Shown here: positions 16,501-24,617 of the stretch, in pieces
How the letters are laid out: the number at the start of each line of letters is the position of its first letter
How positions within the stretch are numbered: the first letter of the stretch is position 1
Assembly: GCF_009857605.1 (NCBI RefSeq)
Contig: NZ_WWCT01000001.1
Coordinates: 62,001 to 126,000, forward strand
Length of the DNA: 64,000 bases
Source: Duganella levis
GTDB taxonomy: Bacteria; Pseudomonadota; Gammaproteobacteria; Burkholderiales; Burkholderiaceae_D
Reading direction: 5' to 3'
Made by a program: the position numbers and the translations under genes
The notes under the pieces: model-generated
Databases searched by the model: none
What the model saw: the letters and a program-made list of their open reading frames with translations, nothing else
What the model was told of the DNA's origin: nothing

Positions 16501-16643
16501 GCCCCGGCTCGGAGATCCAGAAGCCGCTGGCCATCGTGGTGATCGGCGGTCTGCTGAGCGCCACCCTGTTGACCCTGATCTTGCTGCCGCTGCTGTTCCG
16601 CCGTTTCGGCGCGCCCGGCAGCGCAAAACTGGAAACCGCATGA
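13566..16643 (+). CDS. RND efflux permease, CzcA/CusA-like (HME class)
   Basis: Inner-membrane proton-driven pump of 1025 residues, the normal length. It shows the duplicated RND fold: TM1, a large periplasmic loop (about 35-335), TM2-6, then a second half with the same pattern. The TM4 motif reads AIAIGMLVDAAVVVVEN. The first Asp of the divalent-metal DFG-x3-DG motif is replaced (AIG), as in the CusA-like and unassigned HME groups, while the second Asp (LVD) and Glu (VEN) remain. Cu/Ag or a non-metal substrate is thus more likely than Zn/Co/Cd, but this is inference. A 4-base overlap joins it to the next gene. Confidence 0.93.
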   Translation: MLGRLIALSLAQRLLVLVLTVMMVLAGAKAVGELSIDAFPDVSSTQVKIIMKAPGMTPEEVETRIVAPIEQELLGIPQQSVLRSQSKYAIADITLNFQEGTDMYWARQQATERLAAVLKDLPSSASGGLAPVTTPLGDVFMFTIEGPLSLMEKRTLLEWTIRPQLRNIAGVADVNSLGGEVRSFEVIPDLAALAARKVSLEQLEKALQANNRSDGAGRLVSGEESFLIRSDASVRTLADVAAIAITSRDGVAVTVGQVARLRTGALTRYGTVTQSGKGEAVQGLVLAMRGANALNVVDQVRERLDEIGKSLPAGTTISTFYDRGSLVERAVNTVSKALLEATVLVVVLLYVFLGNVRAAVVVACILPLSALGTFLLMRQFGLSANLMSLGGLAIAIGMLVDAAVVVVENIEAHSSKAQSGMSWLHVIYRAVRDVAVPVTAGMVVIMVVFIPLLTLQGLEGKMFAPVAMTIIFALGASLLLSLTVIPVLASFLLKAHHGPAPRMVVWMEAVYQRVLTRALGNERIVVGMAAAALVVAVGLFMVVGKSFMPVLEEGDLIMQAEKLPSVSLQESTAQDLAIQRRILAEVPEVTRIVARLGTDELGLDPMGPNETDSFLVLKPRAEWRNPDKEVLIDALRKATAGFPGINFSFTQPIEMRTSEMLSGVRGDLAIKIFGTDTQKLGELAEQIVGVVQTIHGSEDVLTVKNEGVQYMQVDIDRVAAGRLGLSAEQVQNDLRTMIEGRTTGIVIDGVQRLPLLLRGGDEMRMSPELFRQLRLPLADGAAVPLSQIATLRAVDGPVKVERENSSRLAVVRANVRGRDLVGFVDEAKAAVAQQVKLPAGYRLSWGGQFENQQRAAARLAVVVPAALAVIFLLLFSTLGSVRQAVLVFVNIPFALIGGVVALAVTGEYLSVPASVGFIALMGIAVLNGLVMITCFNQMVARGVPLAEVVVQGALRRLRPVMMTASITGLGLVPLLLATGPGSEIQKPLAIVVIGGLLSATLLTLILLPLLFRRFGAPGSAKLETA

Positions 16644-16957
16644 AAACCTTACCCAACGATACCCTGTTGACGCTGGTGATTCCCGTCAGCCTTGAAGAAG
16701 ACATTATGGACTTTTTGTTGTTGCATCCGAAGTGGGCCAGCGGCTTTTCGATTCTGGCCGCGCAAGGCATGGGGCAGGGCGCGCCGCTGCAATCGGCGAT
16801 GGAACTGGTGCAGGGCCGCAGCGCCCGCAAGCTGGTGCTGATCCCCGGCGTGCAGGCCGATCTGCAACAGCTGGTGCAAGCGTTGGCTGATGACATGCCG
16901 GCGCCGGACGTGGCGTACTGGCTGAGCCCTCTGCTGGCCAGCGGGAGGCTGGCATGA
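16640..16957 (+). CDS. DUF3240 family protein
   Basis: A 105-residue protein of the DUF3240 family, which is encoded almost only inside CzcA-type RND operons. It has no signal peptide or membrane helix, so it should be cytoplasmic; its small alpha/beta shape recalls P-II-like or CutA-like trimers, which would suit metal or nucleotide sensing near the pump. The family function is not established. It overlaps the permease gene by 4 bases and the channel gene by 4 bases, so stoichiometric co-translation is likely. Confidence 0.82.
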   Translation: MKTLPNDTLLTLVIPVSLEEDIMDFLLLHPKWASGFSILAAQGMGQGAPLQSAMELVQGRSARKLVLIPGVQADLQQLVQALADDMPAPDVAYWLSPLLASGRLA

Positions 16958-18213
16958 CAGGCGTGCTGTCGAAGCTGGCGCTGGCCGCCGCCATTGCCGC
17001 TGCCTGCATCGGCGCGCGCGGCGCCGGCTTGCCGCTGGCGGGCGATCTGCTGTACGCGCTTCCGCCGGAGCCGATGGTGCGCCGTGCGCTGGAAGCCTTG
17101 CCGCAGTTGCGCATCGGCGCCATGAATAACGAACTGGCGTCGGCCGAGCAGAGCAAGCTGAACGCCGGGCCGCACGAGTGGCTGGTGCGCGCCGGCGCGT
17201 CGCAGCGCCGCGTGGCGGGCGAACAGCGCTACCGCGAACAGGAGTTTGGACTGGAGCGTGGCGTGCGCTGGTTCGGCAAGGCCGATCAGGACCGCGCCAT
17301 CGGCGAGAAAGGCATCACGCTGGCGGAGGCGCAGCGCGCCGATGTCTGGCATGAAAGCTGCCGTACCCTGATGCAGGACTGGTATGCAGCCCTGCGCGCG
17401 CAGGCCACGCTGCAACGCCTGACCGAACAGCATGCGCTGGTGCAGCAGCTGAAATCCGTGGCCGAACGGCGGGTCAAGGCCGGCGACAGCCCGGCGCTGG
17501 AAGTGATGCAGGCCGATACCGAACTGCGCCGCTCCGAGGCGCTGGTCGAGCAAGCGCGGCAGGATGTGGCGCAGGCCGTGACCTTGTTGTCGACGACCTA
17601 CCAGCAGTTGCCGGTTCCTCAGCCGGATCGCCTGCCCGAGCCGCAGCGCGCGCAGGACGCCATGCCGGAACGGGTTGCCCGCATCACGCAAGACAATCAC
17701 GAACTGGAGCTGGCGCAGACCGAAGCCCAGTTGTACGGGCTGAAAGCGCGCCGCGCCGCCAGCGAGCGCATGCCAGATCCCACCATCGCGGTGCGCGCCA
17801 CGCGCGAGCGCGACGGCCAGGAACGCACGCTGGGACTGATGCTGTCGATCCCGCTGCCGGGACAGCTGCGTTCGTCCGAAGCGGCCGCCGCCACCGTGCG
17901 CGCGCGCATGGCCGACGAACGTGTCACGCAGGTGCGCAACAAGGTGCAGCTGGATGCGCAACGGGCCGTATCCGAAGAGCGGCACAGCTATCAGATCTGG
18001 ACCAGCTTGCGCGCGGTGGCCGAGCAGAGTGCACGGCAGGCGCAGCTGATGGAACGGGCCTACCAGTCCGGCGAGTCCAGCCTGGCCGATGCCTTGCTGG
18101 GCCGCAGGCAGGCGCTCGATGCGGCGCTGGCCGCGCAAACTGCCCAGATTACCGCGCTGGCATCCAGCGCGCGTGTCCAGCTGGATGCGCACGCCCTATG
18201 GTCTGTCGATTAA
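16954..18213 (+). CDS. TolC-family outer membrane efflux protein (CzcC-like)
   Basis: Outer-membrane channel of 419 residues. A signal peptide (about 1-23) is followed by two copies of the OEP helical repeat, rich in Ala, Gln, Glu and Arg with long coiled helices, and periodic short beta-strand segments. It completes the tripartite pump with the adaptor and permease upstream. The start ATG lies in the 4-base overlap with the DUF3240 gene. Confidence 0.9.
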   Translation: MTGVLSKLALAAAIAAACIGARGAGLPLAGDLLYALPPEPMVRRALEALPQLRIGAMNNELASAEQSKLNAGPHEWLVRAGASQRRVAGEQRYREQEFGLERGVRWFGKADQDRAIGEKGITLAEAQRADVWHESCRTLMQDWYAALRAQATLQRLTEQHALVQQLKSVAERRVKAGDSPALEVMQADTELRRSEALVEQARQDVAQAVTLLSTTYQQLPVPQPDRLPEPQRAQDAMPERVARITQDNHELELAQTEAQLYGLKARRAASERMPDPTIAVRATRERDGQERTLGLMLSIPLPGQLRSSEAAAATVRARMADERVTQVRNKVQLDAQRAVSEERHSYQIWTSLRAVAEQSARQAQLMERAYQSGESSLADALLGRRQALDAALAAQTAQITALASSARVQLDAHALWSVD

Positions 18214-18223
18214 GGAGAATGAG

Positions 18224-18565
18224 ATGAACAAACTGCCATGCATGCTTGCCGTCGCCGCCGTACTGGTCACTGCCGGCTGCGCCACCCGTAAACCTGAACA
18301 AGGCCGCCATGGCTACGTCAGCAAAGTGTATGCGGTGGGCGAAAAGCCCGCGAAACTGCCGGCCTGCCTCGCGGCATTGACGCCGCAACAACTGGCGGAA
18401 GGCCGGTTTGTCGACCTCAAGTACGGCCCCATGCGCCTGCGCAAGTATGCGACGGCCTATGCGCCGCGCGCGATAGCGCTCACCGAGCATGATAAAGTCG
18501 CCTTTAGCCCGATTCAGTGCGATGGCAGCGACTTTCCGCGCATTCAGCGCGTGATGGAAGATTGA
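18224..18565 (+). CDS. Small lipoprotein of the efflux operon
   Basis: A 113-residue protein with a signal peptide ending in a lipobox (VTAGC near residue 20). The mature part has two cysteines (PACL, IQCD) that could form a disulphide. I recognise no family. The start ATG has AAGGAGAA 7 bases upstream and lies 10 bases after the channel gene stop, so it is the last gene of the efflux operon. An accessory role in pump assembly or substrate capture is possible but unproven. Confidence 0.8.
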   Translation: MNKLPCMLAVAAVLVTAGCATRKPEQGRHGYVSKVYAVGEKPAKLPACLAALTPQQLAEGRFVDLKYGPMRLRKYATAYAPRAIALTEHDKVAFSPIQCDGSDFPRIQRVMED

Positions 18566-18574
18566 GCCTTGCAA

Positions 18575-18591
18575 GGCCGGCATTGCCGGCC
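18575..18591 (+). terminator. Stem-loop after the efflux operon
   Basis: GGCCGGC-ATT-GCCGGCC, a perfect 7-bp GC stem, lies 9 bases after the lipoprotein stop. No T tract follows, so it may be a weak or Rho-assisted terminator or an RNA-stability element. Confidence 0.45.
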
Positions 18592-18634
18592 ACAATCGTC
18601 CCTGTAAACGTTGCGACCTATCTTTTTGGAAAGG

Positions 18635-18658
18635 ATTAATTTCCTGTTGGAAATTAAT
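18635..18658. promoter_or_regulatory. Perfect 10-bp inverted repeat
   Basis: ATTAATTTCC-TGTT-GGAAATTAAT, two exact 10-base arms around a 4-base centre, in the 278-base gap upstream of the chemoreceptor (start 18844). AT-rich, so more likely an operator than a terminator. The rest of the gap shows no gene. Confidence 0.55.
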
Positions 18659-18843
18659 GTACACTTATTTCATCGCTTAGTGCTTCCCAACTCCGCAGCA
18701 CTGTTGCTCTCCGATTTGATGGCAGGTCTTGCCTAAATCACCGTTGCTAACCAACGCAACATCTCTCCGGCCCATGCCCGCCGCTGTCATATTCCAAGCG
18801 TACGTCAAAGTGCGAAAGATTTTTCCTCTATGGGAACAGCAAA

Positions 18844-20580
18844 ATGAAAATCGAAAATTTGAAAATAGGTTCGCGGCTTATTGGGGCTTTCATCATCGTT
18901 CTGGTCATGCTCATCGGTGTCTCCATTGTGGGCTTGTCGCGGATGGCGTCCATCCAACGGGCAATGGAAGAGATCACAAAAGGAAACGATGTTGAGGCCA
19001 ATCTCGCGTCGGACATGAAGCTCAGTCTTGACGATCGCATGATCGCGCTGCGCAATGTTGTGCTCCTGGAGGATGCGCAGCAGATGCAGCAGCAGGTTGA
19101 GCGCATCACCAAGCAAGGTGAGATTTACGACGCTGCGGAAGAAAAGCTGCGCGCCACTTTCGTGGTGTATGGCATCCAGGACGACGAGTCCAAGCTGTTA
19201 GCCGACATCAAGGAGAGTAGCCAGGCGGCTCAGCCATTGATTCAAAAAGTGCAGGGGCTTGGGCTGGCCAACAACAACGCCGAGGCGGTAAAGCTCTTGA
19301 TGGGCGACTTGCGCACCATACAGAATAAATGGAGCGCAAGCCTGGCGTCCCTGGTGGCATCCGAGCGTAAGCAAAACGAAGAGCTGATTGTGGCAGCAGA
19401 TGCCTCGTATATTTTTGCGCGCAACATGGTTGTCGGTTTGGCTGTGGTTGCTGTCGCACTCGGGATTGCCCTGGCGCTGCTGATTACACGTAGCATCACG
19501 GTGCCGATCAATCGTGCGGTGGAGATTGCTCAGACGGTGGCCGCAGGCGACTTGACCAGCGACATCGAGGTGCGCGGGACCGATGAAACCAGCCTGCTGT
19601 TAAGCGCGCTGAAGGCGATGAATGACAGTTTGCAACTGATCGTCAGCCAGGTGCGAAACGGCACCGAAACCATGACCACGGCCTCGCAAGAGATTGCCGT
19701 AGGTAACCTGGACCTGTCCTCGCGCACCGAAGAACAGGCCAGCTCGCTTGAGGAAACTGCATCATCGATGGAAGAATTAACCAGCACCGTCAAGCAGAAC
19801 GCAGACAATGCGCGTCAAGCCAGCAGCTTGGCCCATACTGCCTCGGACGTCGCTAGCAAGGGTGGCGCCGTCATCGCTGACGTGGTCAGCACGATGGGTG
19901 ACATTAATGACGCCTCCAGGAAAATCGTTGAAATCATCAGTGTGATCGACGGGATTGCGTTTCAGACAAATATCCTGGCTTTGAATGCTGCCGTAGAGGC
20001 TGCGCGCGCGGGCGAACAAGGTCGTGGCTTTGCGGTGGTTGCGACAGAAGTGCGCAACCTCGCGCACCGCAGTTCGGCGGCGGCGAAGGAAATTAAAACC
20101 CTGATCAGCGATTCGGTATCAAAAGTAGAGGCGGGCTCGCTGTTGGTCAACCAGGCCGGGGTGACGATGAGCGATGTGGTGGACAGCGTCCGGCGAGTGA
20201 GTGACATCATCACGGAAATCACCGCGGCCAGCCAGGAGCAAAGCTTGGGTATCGAACAAGTCAATGAGGCCATCATTCAGATGGATGGCGTGACGCAACA
20301 GAATGCCGCTCTCGTTGAAGAGTCTGCAGCTGCCGCCGAATCATTGCAGGATCAGGCCGTTGCACTTTCCAACGTGGTCGCGAAATTCGTGTTGCATCCT
20401 GCCGATGTGAAGCGCAGTGCCGCGCGCCCCATGGTAAAGGCCGCGTTTCAACCTAAAATTGTGGCCGTCAAAAAAGCCGGTCAAAGCCAGGGTGAACCGC
20501 AACGTTCGCTGGTCACGACAAAAGCTTCCGGTCTGAAGTCTGGCAAGATAGGCGCCGAGGCGGACTGGGTCGAGTTCTGA
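18844..20580 (+). CDS. Methyl-accepting chemotaxis protein
   Basis: Chemoreceptor of 578 residues. TM1 at about 10-32, four-helix-bundle MCP domain (about 33-190), TM2 at about 192-212, HAMP to about 265, and the signalling domain with the canonical tip ([20 protein letters not shown], then [18 protein letters not shown]). The C terminus after about residue 530 is a Lys/Ala-rich tail ending GAEADWVEF, which resembles the CheR/CheB-tethering pentapeptide (xWxxF) of Tar/Tsr-like receptors, so it may recruit the adaptation enzymes. It is monocistronic or heads the two small genes downstream. Confidence 0.95.
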   Translation: MKIENLKIGSRLIGAFIIVLVMLIGVSIVGLSRMASIQRAMEEITKGNDVEANLASDMKLSLDDRMIALRNVVLLEDAQQMQQQVERITKQGEIYDAAEEKLRATFVVYGIQDDESKLLADIKESSQAAQPLIQKVQGLGLANNNAEAVKLLMGDLRTIQNKWSASLASLVASERKQNEELIVAADASYIFARNMVVGLAVVAVALGIALALLITRSITVPINRAVEIAQTVAAGDLTSDIEVRGTDETSLLLSALKAMNDSLQLIVSQVRNGTETMTTASQEIAVGNLDLSSRTEEQASSLEETASSMEELTSTVKQNADNARQASSLAHTASDVASKGGAVIADVVSTMGDINDASRKIVEIISVIDGIAFQTNILALNAAVEAARAGEQGRGFAVVATEVRNLAHRSSAAAKEIKTLISDSVSKVEAGSLLVNQAGVTMSDVVDSVRRVSDIITEITAASQEQSLGIEQVNEAIIQMDGVTQQNAALVEESAAAAESLQDQAVALSNVVAKFVLHPADVKRSAARPMVKAAFQPKIVAVKKAGQSQGEPQRSLVTTKASGLKSGKIGAEADWVEF

Positions 20581-20642
20581 GCATTAAACTGCACTCGCTT
20601 AAAGAACGGATCTGATGTGACGATCATTTGACATGGATCTAG

Positions 20643-20662
20643 TCCCGCGCAAATGTGCGGGA
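20643..20662. promoter_or_regulatory. Stem-loop between chemoreceptor and small gene
   Basis: TCCCGC-GCAAATGT-GCGGGA, a 6-bp stem, 43 bases upstream of the start at 20705. It may attenuate or terminate chemoreceptor transcription; no T run follows. Confidence 0.35.
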
Positions 20663-20704
20663 GGGACTCAAGCGTATGCTGGTTCCTCAACTAAGGAGGA
20701 CGCC

Positions 20705-21070
20705 ATGAAATCCAAGACGTTGCCCACATCCGCCGCAGTGGTTGTTGATGGTACAGACGCGACGCCATCATTGCGCAAGACCGGAGCACAGGTGTTGGCC
20801 GGCAGCGGAAATGCCGGCGTCGAAGGCAGTCCGGCACCCGATGAAAAGCTCAAGAAGCCTAAACCAGCCAGGGGCAAGCCGTCGAAACCGGTGAAATGGA
20901 CGGTCGCCTTGCCGGCATCGGAACACGAGGCGTTACAAGTCTTGCGCGATGAATTGGGTGAGGGGGGCAAGATCAAGAAAAGCCTGTTGCTGCGCATCGC
21001 TTGCCAGATACTGCTCGATCAGGAGCGGGAAGTGGTGGCCGGCGCGCTGGCGAAACTGAGCGCACAATGA
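20705..21070 (+). CDS. Unknown protein with ribbon-helix-helix-like C terminus
   Basis: A 121-residue basic protein. Residues 1-60 are low-complexity, rich in Lys, Pro, Ala and Thr. Residues about 62-115 (KWTVALPASEHEALQVLRDE, then KIKKSLLLRIACQILL) look like a short strand followed by two helices, as in ribbon-helix-helix or partition accessory proteins, but no family is certain. The start has a strong AAGGAGGA 7 bases upstream; a longer frame from 20633 lacks such a site. It precedes another unknown gene by 118 bases. Confidence 0.7.
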   Translation: MKSKTLPTSAAVVVDGTDATPSLRKTGAQVLAGSGNAGVEGSPAPDEKLKKPKPARGKPSKPVKWTVALPASEHEALQVLRDELGEGGKIKKSLLLRIACQILLDQEREVVAGALAKLSAQ

Positions 21071-21188
21071 AGCACTCGGCTGATGCATCTGCTGAGGTTG
21101 TGGCAATGTTGTCTGACATGCCCGGAAATGGTACGCTTGACGTCGAATGAACGCGAATTTGCTTCGCCAGTCTGAAACGAGGAATGCT

Positions 21189-21545
21189 ATGAAAACTGCT
21201 CATGTGACATTTTCGCGCGATACCGGCGCGGTTGAAATGACGTTGCAAATCAACGGCCGGCAGGTTGCGAGGAGCAGCAGCCAGGAATCTATCGCCCTCG
21301 AATTGCAGATCCATGAGGTGGGTGTGCTGGATATCGAAGGCAAGTTCTCGACCGAATTGCCGACCTCCGCGGAGAGCCTGGTGCTCGCGTCGAAAATAGG
21401 CTTCAGCGAGTTGATGCCCGCGCTGAAGCTGGTTGCGGCGTGCTCAACCACAGGCTTGGCCAGCACTTCGCTGCGGTCGAAGCAGTCGCGTAAGCAGGCG
21501 CGCACTGGGGCGGATGCCGGAGAGAGTCGCCCCCTCAATCATTGA
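21189..21545 (+). CDS. Hypothetical protein
   Basis: A 118-residue protein starting MKTAHVTFSRDTGAVEMTLQ, with predicted beta strands in the first half and a basic, Ser/Arg/Lys-rich end. No family recognised. The ATG at 21189 follows GAGGAATG; an in-frame ATG at 21147 lacks a ribosome site. It lies downstream of the RHH-like gene on the same strand and may share its function. Codon use fits the genome. Confidence 0.6.
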   Translation: MKTAHVTFSRDTGAVEMTLQINGRQVARSSSQESIALELQIHEVGVLDIEGKFSTELPTSAESLVLASKIGFSELMPALKLVAACSTTGLASTSLRSKQSRKQARTGADAGESRPLNH

Positions 21546-21609
21546 CCCCGGATCGATGGCCGCCGCAGTCGAGCCGACATGCAATTGATGTCTTGACTGG
21601 ACGGTGCAG

Positions 21610-23325
21610 TCAATGGGCGCCAACGGATTCCAGGCCACGAAACATGAGCATCAGGTCGGTCTTGGTTAGATAGCCGCGCAAGCTGCCGCTGTGGTCCAGC
21701 ACTGGCAATCGCTCACCGGGATGGCCGCCAACGGCATCCATTACCTGCCAGATTGGCGCAGTGTCCAGCACACGCGGATAGTCTCGCCGTATCATCGCCA
21801 CTGGCCATGGCGCCGCTGTGTCGGCGTTGGTCTGACGATACGGACCGAAATCATGCAACGACACGGCGCCGAGGAAGGTGCCGTCGCGCTCGATCACATA
21901 CACGTGCTGCCAGCGGAAACGCACGAATACGGCTTCCAGTTCGCCCAAGCTCTGGCCGATCGCGATGCGCGGCGGATCGGTACGCAGCAGGTCGGATGCC
22001 ATCGCCAGCGCCGGCATGTACTGGCCTCTGCCATGGGTGCCAGCGTAGATCGATTGCGGCCGTAGCGCATGCGAGATCGCATATGCCAGCACACAGGACG
22101 CCATCAGCGGCACGATCAGGTCGTCGCTGTCGGTCATCTCGAAAATCATCAGAATGGACATCAGCGGCGCATGCGTGCACGCCGCCAGAAAAGCGCCCAT
22201 GCCGACGACGACAGCGGCCGGCACTGGCACCAGGCCCGGCCACAGACAGTGAAACAGGCTGCCGAACAGCGCGCCGGTGACGGCGCCGGCAAACAGTGTC
22301 GGGGTGAAGATGCCGCCGACTGCGCCGGAACCGACGCTGGCCGCCACCGCGAGCAGTTTTAGCAGGAGCAAGGCCAGTAGTGGCTGCCACAGCCAACCGC
22401 CCTGCAACACCGAGTTCACCACGCTGTAGCCGTTACCCCAGACTGCCGGATTGGCAATGGAGATGACGCCCACCAGCAAGCCGCCCACCGCCAGTTGCTG
22501 CCAGGGCGCGCTGCCACGCCAGCGCTGGAACAGGGTGCGGCTGCCGTCCAACAGGATCAGGTAGGCAGGCGCCAGCAGACCGGCGACAATGCCGAGCAGG
22601 CCCAGCACCATGGCTGGACCGTCACCGGACAGCCGCATGGCAGGCATGTGGTAGACCGGCCGGAAACCGAACAGTTGCGCCACCACCAGCTTGGCGGCGA
22701 CAGCCGCCACGATCAGCGGCCCCAGGCTTTCAACCGCCAGGGAGCGCAGTACGATTTCGGCCACGAACAGGGCGCCGGCGATGGGCGCGTTGTAGGCCGC
22801 GGCGATGCCGGCCGCGGCGCCGCAGGCAACATACAGACGACGGCGGGGCACCGGTAGCGCGCGCCATCGGCCGAACAGCGCACCGGTCAAGGCCGCCAGT
22901 TGCACCATCGGGCCTTCGCGGCCGATGGCGCCACCGCTGGCCACGGTGACCGTCGAGGACAGCGCCCGCAGCAGCGAGGCGCGTACGCCGAGGTCACCAT
23001 TACCCAGTACCACCGCCTCCATATAGTCGTCGCCGCGCGCCTGGTAGCGGCGCGCCCAGGCCAGCAGCAGGCCGGCGGCGATTCCGCCCAGCGCCGGCGC
23101 CAGCAGGCGTTGCCACCATGGCAGGCTGCCGGCGATGCCGACCAGGCTGCCGCTGCGGCCGTAGACCAGTTGTTCGAGCAATAGCACGCCTTCGCGGAAG
23201 CCGATGGTGCACAGTGCGCCCAGCGCGCCGATGCCTGCGGCGGCCAGCAGCGGAGGCTGCCAGGCCAGGCGGGGCAGGTGCTTGGTTATGCGGGCACGCA
23301 GGGCGATGGACAGGGCGCGTCTCAC
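21610..23325 (-). CDS. ClC-type chloride channel/transporter with CBS pair
   Basis: Membrane protein of 571 residues. The ClC ion-path motifs are present: GREGPMVQ (helix F) and GSGAVGGIFTPTLF (helix N). The usual GSGIP motif of helix D is not clear. At the position of the gating glutamate, GREGP is intact. The C-terminal part (about 450-571) holds a CBS pair that may bind adenine nucleotides. Whether it is a Cl-/H+ antiporter or a channel is unclear. It overlaps the kinase gene upstream by 4 bases, so it is probably co-expressed with that two-component system. Confidence 0.92.
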   Translation of the reverse strand: MRRALSIALRARITKHLPRLAWQPPLLAAAGIGALGALCTIGFREGVLLLEQLVYGRSGSLVGIAGSLPWWQRLLAPALGGIAAGLLLAWARRYQARGDDYMEAVVLGNGDLGVRASLLRALSSTVTVASGGAIGREGPMVQLAALTGALFGRWRALPVPRRRLYVACGAAAGIAAAYNAPIAGALFVAEIVLRSLAVESLGPLIVAAVAAKLVVAQLFGFRPVYHMPAMRLSGDGPAMVLGLLGIVAGLLAPAYLILLDGSRTLFQRWRGSAPWQQLAVGGLLVGVISIANPAVWGNGYSVVNSVLQGGWLWQPLLALLLLKLLAVAASVGSGAVGGIFTPTLFAGAVTGALFGSLFHCLWPGLVPVPAAVVVGMGAFLAACTHAPLMSILMIFEMTDSDDLIVPLMASCVLAYAISHALRPQSIYAGTHGRGQYMPALAMASDLLRTDPPRIAIGQSLGELEAVFVRFRWQHVYVIERDGTFLGAVSLHDFGPYRQTNADTAAPWPVAMIRRDYPRVLDTAPIWQVMDAVGGHPGERLPVLDHSGSLRGYLTKTDLMLMFRGLESVGAH

Positions 23326-24617
23326 GGAAACACCACTTTGGCGACCAGGCCGCCGCTGCTGGCATTGCGGAGCTCCAGCCGGGCGTTCAGGTGGCGCGCG
23401 GCGGCGGCGACGATGGAGAGGCCAAGCCCGCTGCCGCTGTCACCGCTGCCCGGCACCCGGTAGAAGCGGTCGGTCACGCGTGGCAACTCCGCTTCAGGGA
23501 TGCCGGGGCCGGAATCGGCGATCGTCAGCACGCCGTGACCGTGGTGGCTGTCGACGGCAATGTGCACGGCGCCGCCGGCCGGCGTGTAACGGACAGCGTT
23601 GTCGAGCAGATTGCGGAGCAGGATCATCAGGCTGTCGGCATGGCCGTGCACGGTCACCGGCAAGGCATCGAGGAAGCCTAGTTCGATCTGGCGCGCGGCC
23701 GCGAATGGCGCCATTTCGGCGATGGCGGCAGCGGCAAATTCGTTCAGCGCGATCGCAGCGGGACTGGCGCTCTCGTCGAGCGCGTCTTGCTGCGCCAGGC
23801 CGAGCAGCTGTTGCGCCATGCGGCTGCTGCGGCCGATGGCGGCCGTCAACGCCGCCAGCGAGGCCAGGCGTTCGGGTTCGGCCTGTTGTCCGCCCAGCAT
23901 CTGGATCTGCATGCGCAGCACCGTCAGCGGCGAGCGCAGTTCATGCGCGGCGTCGGCCACGAACTGGCGCTGCAGGCCAACGTTGTCGGCCACGCGCGCC
24001 AGCAGATCGTTCAGGGCCTGCAGCAGCGGCAGCACTTCGGCCGGCGCGGCATCGAGCGCGATCGGATCGAGCGCGGTGGCGTCGCGGCTGGCGATCTGGG
24101 CACGCACCGCGTCCAGCGGCCGCAGCGCGAACCGCACCGCCCAGCCCATCGCGGCCAGCAGCACCAGCGACAACAGCAGCATAGGCCACAGCGTGTGCAG
24201 GGCCAGGTTGACGGCCTCCTGGCGGCGCATCGACAGCTTTTGCGCCACCTGCACCACGCCGCCGTGGTACTGCGCGGCGTACACCCGCCATTCGCCATTG
24301 GCCAGGGTAATGTTGGAGTAACCGAACGGCGCGCGCAATGGCAGCATGCGGTGCTGGCGTTCTTCGTAGACGGTGACCTGACCGGCGTGCCACATCTGGA
24401 TCACCAGGTCGTACTCGGTGTGGAAATCCTGATCGGCGCCAAACACCGTGCCGTCCTTGGACAGCCGCAGTGTGTGGGCGATCTGCCGCATTTGCTCGTC
24501 GAACAGGCGGTTGGTCTGGTCCAGCGCGGCGGTGAACGAGACGCCAAACTGCAGCGCGCTGACCACCACGATCAGCGTACCGAGCAGCGACAGCAGGCGA
24601 CGCCGGATACCGGTCAT
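23322..24617 (-). CDS. Sensor histidine kinase, QseC type
   Basis: Membrane kinase of 431 residues. TM1 (about 9-30), a periplasmic sensor region (to about 155), TM2 (about 157-178), HAMP-like linker, HisKA with the phospho-accepting His in VADAAHELRSPLTVLR, and HATPase boxes NLLDNAVRYTP, DSGPGIP and GSGLGLSIV. It pairs with the regulator encoded 4 bases overlapping upstream and is followed with a 4-base overlap by the ClC gene, an unusual partner for a kinase. It lacks the PAS domain of PhoR, so it is not a PhoR equivalent despite the neighbouring pstS. Confidence 0.93.
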   Translation of the reverse strand: MTGIRRRLLSLLGTLIVVVSALQFGVSFTAALDQTNRLFDEQMRQIAHTLRLSKDGTVFGADQDFHTEYDLVIQMWHAGQVTVYEERQHRMLPLRAPFGYSNITLANGEWRVYAAQYHGGVVQVAQKLSMRRQEAVNLALHTLWPMLLLSLVLLAAMGWAVRFALRPLDAVRAQIASRDATALDPIALDAAPAEVLPLLQALNDLLARVADNVGLQRQFVADAAHELRSPLTVLRMQIQMLGGQQAEPERLASLAALTAAIGRSSRMAQQLLGLAQQDALDESASPAAIALNEFAAAAIAEMAPFAAARQIELGFLDALPVTVHGHADSLMILLRNLLDNAVRYTPAGGAVHIAVDSHHGHGVLTIADSGPGIPEAELPRVTDRFYRVPGSGDSGSGLGLSIVAAAARHLNARLELRNASSGGLVAKVVFP

